A program made the translations under genes and the position numbers. Under the pieces are notes generated by a model. The model did not search any database, had not been told where the DNA came from, and saw only the letters and a program-made list of their open reading frames with translations. Positions 57,748 to 64,000 of a DNA stretch of 64,000 nt are shown one piece after another. Position 1 is the first letter of the stretch. Each line of letters starts with the position of its first letter. The stretch covers positions 77,033,551 through 77,097,550 of the forward strand of contig CM045761.1 in assembly GCA_025200525.1 (NCBI GenBank). Direction: 5' to 3'. This DNA comes from Camellia lanceoleosa. Lineage: Eukaryota > Streptophyta > Magnoliopsida > Ericales > Theaceae.

Positions 57748-58091
57748 AAAAACCGCTAAGGGTCACGTTTCACGCATCTTGAGATAAGATAAAGAACCGC
57801 TTAGGGTCGCGTTTTACGCGCCCTAAGAAAAGAGAAAAACCACTCAGGGCCGCGTTTCACGCATCCTGAGATAGAAGGAAAACTGCTCAGGGTCTCGTTC
57901 CACGTATCTTGAGATAGAAGGAAAACTGCTCAGGGTCGTGTTTCACTCGTTCTGAGATAGGAGAAAAATTGCTCAGGATCGTATTTCACGCGTTCTAAGA
58001 TAAGAGAAAAACCGCTAAGGGCTACGTTTCACGCGTCCTAAGATACGAGAAAAATCACTCTGGGTCGCGTTTCATGCGTACTAAGACAAAG
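57748..58091. repeat. 43-bp minisatellite, 8 copies
   Basis: Eight consecutive units of about 43 bp follow the pattern AAAACCGCT(A/C)AGGGTCGCG, TTTCACGCGTCCTGAGATA, then GAAG/AGAG. Starts are near 57748, 57791, 57834, 57877, 57920, 57963, 58006 and 58048. Variation is mostly C/T and G/A changes. Confidence 0.92.
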
Positions 58092-58183
58092 CCAAAAAGG
58101 CAAAAAGTATGAAAATATGCGATAGACGCACAAAGTGAACAAGTGCGATAGATCCACAAAGTAAACGAGTGAATATAAGTGAA

Positions 58184-58505
58184 TGCACAAAACAGTGCTA
58201 TGCGAGTGCACAAGACAGAGCTATATAGGTGCACAAGATAGTGCGATACAAGGTGAGTGCACAAAACAGTGCGATACGAGGTGCATAAAACAATGCGATG
58301 CAAGATGCAAAAGACAGCGAGATACAGGGTGCACAAAACAGTGTGATGCAAGATTCATAGGATAGTGCGATACAGGGTACACAAAACAATGGGATACAAG
58401 GTGCACAAAACAGTGCGATACAAGGTGAAATGAACAAAGTAGTGCGATGCAAGGGGCACAAAGTAGTGCAATACGAGGTGCACAAAATAGTGTGATGCAA
58501 GTGAA
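58184..58505. repeat. ~24-bp minisatellite, about 13 copies
   Basis: Units of the form GCACAAAACAGTGCGATACAAG repeat head to tail, with occasional 28-29-bp units that insert GTGA. This array follows the 43-bp array after a short gap and has an unrelated unit. Confidence 0.9.
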
Positions 58506-58519
58506 GGTAAATGAATGCA

Positions 58520-58760
58520 AGTAAATGACAGTGCATGTTCCATGCGACACAAGATTACACTCATAAGGTGCCATAGATATTCCATGCAAGTTAATCAAAA
58601 ACATATTCTATGCAAGATAATGAGCATGCAAATCCCATGCAAGATAACAAAAAATCGACATACGATGTTAATTGAAAGCACGTTCCATGCAAGAATTGAA
58701 AGCATGTGCGAGTCCACGTTCTATGCAAGATAATCGAAAGTATGTGCTGTGTAAGGGAAG
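58520..58760. repeat. Irregular ATTCCATGCAAGATAAT repeats
   Basis: Loosely spaced copies of TCCATGCAAGATAA/TTCTATGCAAGATAAT (about 58580, 58606, 58636, 58685, 58718) continue the repeat-rich tract at 57.7-58.8 kb. Spacing is irregular. Confidence 0.6.
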
Positions 58761-59530
58761 ATAATAGAGACATAAATTGACAAAATGAAAAAGTGACATT
58801 TGACGACTACCTCCAACTTACCCCTCCCACCCCCCCCCCCGGCGGAGTCTTTGCAAAATAATCAAAAGGATACAATTTGCTCCTCTTTGAAATTGGGGCG
58901 CATTCGCACGATGGAGTATAGCAGGTTTTGAAACGACGCGACTAGGACACTTTCCAGCTCCTCAAAAATCAATCCAGACCCAAAATAGGACCTTCCATAC
59001 ATTGCGAGAACAAAAAGGCCAACAAAACCAGCACCCGGCTACAAAGGAAGACTGCCGGCCACAAATGGGCTTGCCAGCCACTAATAGTGGGCGGCAGCCC
59101 ACTTTTACTGGCCTGCCAACCACTAATGCAAAATCGAGGAAGATTTGTCTTTTTAGTTGCGGGTCTTTTTAAACACATCACCACACCTCATTTCCTCACA
59201 CACTCAAGGCCAAAATCCCTCTCCCTCTCTCTAGGTGCTTTCTCTCTCTAGATTTGTGCTTTGTACGCATTTTCCAATACCCCACGCAAACTTTATTTAT
59301 AAACCCTCTTTGATCCTCTACACTTTGAACTGTTCAAATTTTGTTTTCGTTGATTTCTCGAGTTTTCAACACTTTGGGTTTGTTTCCCTCGAGTTTCTCT
59401 CAGGTTTTGTGAACTTTTCTAGGTTTTGACTTTTTCTTCCATTTTCTCTTTTCTATGGTTGACTTTTTCCAAGTTTTCCCTCTTTTCTCTGTATTTTCTC
59501 CATTTTCCCCAGTTTTCACCCACTTTTCAG
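58761..59530 (+). other. Upstream region of the mobile-domain gene
   Basis: It contains a C-run at about 58829-58840. Then comes a plus-strand segment with CACTCAAGG, CTCCCTCTCTCTAGG and T/C-rich DNA up to the ATG at 59531, resembling a plant promoter and 5' UTR. GGCCTGCC/GGCCGGCAG words occur nearby at 59040-59120. No other feature is seen. Confidence 0.35.
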
Positions 59531-61069
59531 ATGACAGACGACATTCCTCATGATGATGCTCCTCCCGAGGTTCCACCTGCACTTCTCCACCCTGCCGAGA
59601 CCATGGAGCCAAAGGTTGCTAAGGTCGGTAGGGCGGCAAAAGACATTAACGGCCAGGGATTGGTACCGCGAGCTTTCCTCCAGAGTCTGCAACCTTGTCA
59701 ATGAGGCTGGCTTTGGCCTATTCTGCACTAGCCTTACATGCCATATGGCCAACCGAGCCTTACTCGGAGCATTAGTGGAAAGGTGGTGGGACACCACCAA
59801 TTCCTTCCACCTTTCTTCCACTGGGGAGATGACGATGACCTCTTATGACTTCTTGATGATCACAGGCTTAGGAGTAAGGGGGATCCGATCCCCTTTGATA
59901 TGGATATGGGCTAGTAGGAGGTGGCCTAGGCCTACCTGCTTAGAGCGAGCCCACCTTTATCTGAGCGACCATGGTCAGATACAATTGGTTCTCCGAGCAT
60001 TTTCGCAAGAGTCAGCCCAAGACGTAGGAGGAGATAGAGCAGTATGGCTAGGGCTTCTTGATGTTCCTTTTTGGTACCACCTTGTTCGTGAACAAGTGGA
60101 ACACCATGGGTTTGTACCTACTGAGCACCCTTGTGACCTTGCCCTGGGTCCGATTCTACGACTAGAGTGGAGCCGGCCTGGCTGCACTCTATGGCTATAT
60201 GAGTTCAACTTCCCGTATGAGGGAAGAGTGGGTTGGAGGCTACTGGAGAGCCTGGGAGGTATGCACTGCGACTTCAATTCTGTTACTTATGCTTTTTTCT
60301 TTGAATTCTCTGTTAAATATATATTCATGCACTGTGCTTTCTGCTTTGTACTTTCTATTTACTTTATGGTCATGCATTGTTGATCTTTTCTTGTAGCTGT
60401 GGGTTTATGCCTACTTCTCGGCCCTTGCTCCGGAGTAAGTAGAGGAGATTGCTCCGACTGTCCCCTACTTGCGGCGATATGATGGCCGGTGCCGGCGCTG
60501 GCACTAGAGCCGCAACGATATGGCATTCGCCTTCTACCACCGATACATTGATACAATGGTTGCCCACAAGGTAACCCAAAACTCACAGTTATTTCTGCTT
60601 TTATTTTCATTGCTACTATTCTAATTTCTCTTGACAACTGACAACAGCTAACAACTCGTACATCCTCTTATCTGCAGATCACCTAGAAGCCCTGGGCGAC
60701 GATGCCAGACAGAGTTAGAGACCAGTACGCCAGGGCTCGAGGCACCTACCAGTTTCGAATCTTACAAGAGGGTTTCGAATCTTACAAGAGGGCCCTTTTT
60801 GCCGAGCCTGGTTCTTAGGCAAGCGCTTTGTACATCAGATCGTGGGCTTGCTTACACTAGGTGTTCCTATGCCTCCTCCAGCATCTATGAAGACAGCTGA
60901 TAGCCTCCCAGCCGAGGCTGTTATCCAATTCATGGTAGGATTGGATAATGACTATTTCCGAGGAGACGGTGATTATATGACCTTCATCCGGACTCATCTT
61001 ATGTCACCCCTGATCGGAGTTCGTGCGGGCGACGCAGGAGACATTCCTTTGGTTGGTGAGGCTACTTAG
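59531..61069 (+). pseudogene. Plant mobile domain (PMD) gene, transposon-associated, broken
   Basis: The ATG at 59531 opens an acidic leader. After a frameshift near 59680 the PMD begins: LVERWWDTTNSFHLSSTGEM and DFLMITGLGVRG. A second frameshift leads to YGYMSSTSRMREEWVGGYW and RAWE, then a GT donor at 60259. Exon 2 (60397-60570) has LWVYAYFSALAPE-stop and IAPTVPYLRRYDGRCRR. Exon 3 (from 60678) has a TAG where TGG is expected (IT-stop-KPW), an ~18-bp tandem duplication around TCTTACAAGAGGG, then FLGKRFVHQIVGLLTLGV. PMD proteins related to MAIN/MAIL1 and PP7-like phosphatases occur both as host genes and in transposons. This degenerate, repeat-flanked copy is surely transposon-borne. Confidence 0.75.
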
Positions 61070-62000
61070 GAGGCCAAGGCCAGCATTGGAGGGGCCCTTC
61101 CCATCAGACAAGTTTCCAGTTGGCCAGCGATTCCTACCGTGCTTACATCTTTGGCGGTCGACTAGATTACTGTTAGATTCGATAGAGCCACTAGGCGAGC
61201 GCTGAGATATGTCGAGCTCGGCGCACCTCGGTATAAACGATTTAACAATTTGCATTTCACACTTTCCCTCCCCAGATGTTGATTATTGAAATGCACTTAC
61301 AAGCACCCACAGAGTACATAGAGGGCGTCCTCCATCTGGTTGCTTCTCTGGTTGGCATGGTATGGACGCGCCCCGCGTGACGGCCTCACCCCACAGTTTG
61401 GACTCGATTTGTGTCACGGTTCTTAATCTGAACCAAAGAGTCCAAATCTGGCAAATCGTTTTGAGAAAACAGATTTTTTTGTAAAGAAGTGCCAAACATG
61501 GACTGCTTTGCCAGATACAGAGTCGCCACCTAAATATTTTTTAATGAGGGAAATTTAGGAAACCCTGACTCGGTGCCAAAGGCCACGTGTCCGTCATCAC
61601 CAAAGTTGCCTCGGCTCGGGAGCTTGGGTACGATTTGGAAAGGTCAGCTATGAGCACCCCCTCTCGCCCGATCTAAAGATCGGCCTCTACTAACCGTGAT
61701 ATTTTTTTTGAAAACATTACATGTCCTTATTTTGGTTATTAGCCTAGAATTACTATGTTATGCGCACAGCAAACAAGTATAGACCAAATCGCCCAAATTG
61801 GAACAAAACATTTCATGTCTGTTTTTTTGGAAAACGCTTTGGAATTTGCTATTCGCAAGTAGGCTAAAAAACACGGATTTCAACGAGTTGCTCCAACTCA
61901 AACAATCCAACCTTCACCCACAGGCATTCAGGCAGTTTATAACACATAAGCATTTAGCCACATGGTAAGCATGCTGTCATGTTAACATTCACACTCATGC
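61070..62000. other. Candidate LTR/primer-site junction of a minus-strand element
   Basis: A possible further PMD-gene exon follows a CCTCCCCAG acceptor at 61274 but is short. On the minus strand, TTTAGGTGGCGACTCTG at 61519-61533 resembles the LTR/primer-site junction of Ogre-type elements (TGGCGACTC primer sites), but only about 11 bases match. The TAAATATT...GAGGGAAATTTAGGAAACC segment to its right would then be the LTR end. I see no gene here. Confidence 0.3.
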
Positions 62001-64000
62001 AAGATGCTAAAGCATAAAATACTTACAAAGTACTCCGTGCCAAGACAAGAACATATTAGTAATCATGCATAACCCTAGTTCATGTTAAGTGGCTAATGCA
62101 TCGCATACAAAATGTCACTAGAGTAGGCTCGGCTAATCTAGGAATGGCATGTGAAATGCTGCAAATAACAAGTACTCAACTTGGAATTGAAATGCAAGTG
62201 CAGTTAGCATGATGTCAGAGCACGGTGCATGCAATCTTGATGAATGAATGCAAACATCACGAAGCATAAGTATGCTATTTGAAATATGCCCTAAATCTAA
62301 CCATTGCGGCGGTTAAATAAAAGGAAGAAAAGGCGTGAGGTGGGAAGACATACCGCACTCCGTACACTTATTACAAATTTGCCCTTGCACGGAGGGACGA
62401 AAGAATATCTGATTAACTAACTCGCAAGCTAACCAATATTATAAACCACCTGATTAATTAACACATTAATTAATCTAATTAAGCAGTAAACAATCTCGGG
62501 ATGAAGACCCAATGCAGTGCGCGCTCGGTTTTGCTCAGAAATCCGCCACCATGCTCAAGTTGCCTATGTTTTCCCCACTATGCTTCTCTGATGACTGCCA
62601 AAGTCTCCGGGTTGCTTCTCTGAGTGCTGTGGAACACCACCGGTTGAGGGGATTGGCCACCGACCATGGATAATGGTCACCGGCCATAAAGTTGTTTCAT
62701 CGGCCGAAAATGATGGTCGGTCGGCACTGAAGATGGCCGGCCGGCCAAATCTTCCTGCAAAAATTGGTTTGATAGCAGCAGAGGGCAGAACTTGGCATGT
62801 CAATGCATTTCAAGCAATGTATGCACCAATCACACTCTTATCATATTTATGACTCAAAGGGACATGATCCTCGATTCTCGGACCACCAATTGCGCATTTC
62901 CATGCGTGATGGCCCAAAGAATCAAGTGTGCATTTTGATATGGAATGCAATGCACATAATCAAACAAATTGAACTCAACCTCTATCACAAGCAATTCAAG
63001 AGGTAAAGCATGTATGCCAATGAGATGCAAGCCTAAGCATGCTGACTAGTATGCAACATGGACAATGCTAAGAAGCATACAAGACATACAATAATCATGC
63101 AAGGCATGGAACAAGCATTTTAATGACAAGCATGCAAGATGTAATCTAAACATACAAGTATGCAAGGGATGAAACATCGCATCAATGGGACCAAGCATGC
63201 AATAACACACAAGGCAAGTATGCAACACATGCAAGAATGGACTTAGACTAACATGGATAGCTCACAAGCATGCCAAAATCAGTGGCCACTGCTATGGAAA
63301 TGAAGGCTAACATGCACACAAACATGCATGCAAATGGGCCAACACTTAAGCATAAAGAGACAACTCTCAAGCATACTCAAGAGGATGCAAACATGGACAA
63401 TTAGCATGCATGAAAATCTCTGAATATGTATAAAATAGAGGTGCCAAACCTACTAATCAACACAAGCAAAGCATGCAATTATGGTCCAAAATTCAAGGTA
63501 AACCAAGGAGGCTTAAACCAAGGCTGGGTCAACCAAACCTCACAAGGCTAAGGGGACTTAAAATAGGTCCAATGCAGACCTAAACAAGGCTAAGGGTGTA
63601 CCTAGATGGCATCTAAGTGGTCTAAATATGCAAGCATACAAAGAAGCACATTCATGGAGCATAAGGCAACAACCTTTAAACACATTGAAGGGGCATCAAA
63701 TGCAAGCATATAGGCACATTATGAGGTCTGAAATGACATGCCAAGTGGTTCCAAACCACTGAAATAATGCAAGGATGGCATGCTAGAGGGGCCAATGCTT
63801 AAGGCATACAAGAGGGATTACATGGTGGCTATACAATGCAAAGCATGGATGACCCAAACAACCAAAAAAAGTCCTCAAGCACACTAAAACATGCATACAA
63901 GCTTCACAAAGCTTGGCCAAAATACATGAGCATGATAGTCTAAATGCTATGCATGTATTGAGGCAAATCATGGCATTACAAGGCATGTATGCTCAGCAAG
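62001..64000. repeat. GCATGCAAG-rich degenerate repeat tract
   Basis: From about 62000 to the window end, words such as AAGCATGCAAG, GCATACAAG, CATGCATG and CAAGCATGC recur at irregular spacing, densest at 63020-63480 and 63780-64000. A GGCCGGCCGGCC patch with CACCGGCC lies at 62640-62750. There are no coding matches on either strand. It may be part of a long LTR or 3' UTR of the element to its left, and it continues beyond the window. Confidence 0.5.

Noticed and set aside
58055..58604. Cys/His-rich repetitive frames on the minus strand as a secreted or zinc-binding protein
   Set aside because: The IALFCAPCI-type repetition is just the ~24-bp minisatellite translated in several frames.
61512..61535. 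Firm call of a primer-binding site and 5' LTR at TGGCGACTCTG (minus)
   Set aside because: Only about 11 bases fit, the LTR end lacks a clear CA, and the DNA to the right does not match the candidate LTR at 56236-57392.

Overview
The window looks like TE-dominated intergenic DNA from a flowering plant, probably a eudicot. It is AT-rich, has introns with GT/AG borders, and is packed with plant-type LTR retrotransposons, LINEs, CACTA and Mutator-like DNA transposons and MITEs. The only host-type coding sequence outside a transposon is a broken UGT74-type glucosyltransferase. No intact host gene, rRNA, tRNA or CRISPR array was found. The species cannot be named from this sequence.

Layout. 1-7.7 kb: a 5'-truncated LINE (minus strand), a decayed MULE transposase piece, a second truncated LINE of the same family, and a 425-bp foldback MITE with a perfect 9-bp target-site duplication (TSD). 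7.7-15.3 kb: a complete but degenerate Ty1/copia element (minus strand; two ~450-bp LTRs, tRNA-iMet primer site, TSD TTAAT) carrying a nested 1.9-kb solo LTR in its pol gene. 15.8-20.35 kb: a non-autonomous CACTA element (TSD CTT) with a remorin-like exon. 20.4-24.2 kb: AT-rich DNA with microsatellites and MITE-like pieces. 24.2-31.1 kb: a Mutator-like element with a multi-exon transposase (minus) and a convergent Ulp1/C48-protease-like gene (plus), both pseudogenised. 31.17-38.63 kb: a second CACTA element (TSD ATA) that has captured exons of three unrelated host genes, all on one strand with splice sites kept. 39.4-39.8 kb: another foldback element. 41.35-42.04 kb: the UGT74 pseudogene.

42.14-50.98 kb: a Ty3/gypsy Tat-type element (minus strand, LTRs of 576 and 582 bp, TSD ATAAT) that lost integrase but keeps a long antisense ORF and a 3'-side minisatellite. 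51.09 kb: the left end of a third CACTA family. 52.35-53.99 kb: a regular ~162-bp tandem array. 55.02-56.2 kb: a plus-strand gypsy LTR with primer site and a short gag. 56.2-64 kb: probably parts of one or more Tat/Ogre-like elements, with a candidate minus-strand LTR and polypurine tract, two minisatellites (43 bp x 8 and ~24 bp x 13), a plus-strand plant-mobile-domain gene (broken), and a GCATGCAAG-rich tract to the window end.

The most notable object is the 31.17-38.63 kb Pack-CACTA. It joins fragments of a START lipid-transfer-like gene, a PH/RCC1/FYVE gene and a lung-seven-transmembrane-receptor-family gene. The last of these is still open in frame across three exons to its natural stop. 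Most other coding remnants carry stops of the TGG-to-TAG/TGA, CAG-to-TAG or CGA-to-TGA type, as expected from decay of methylated cytosines in silenced repeats.
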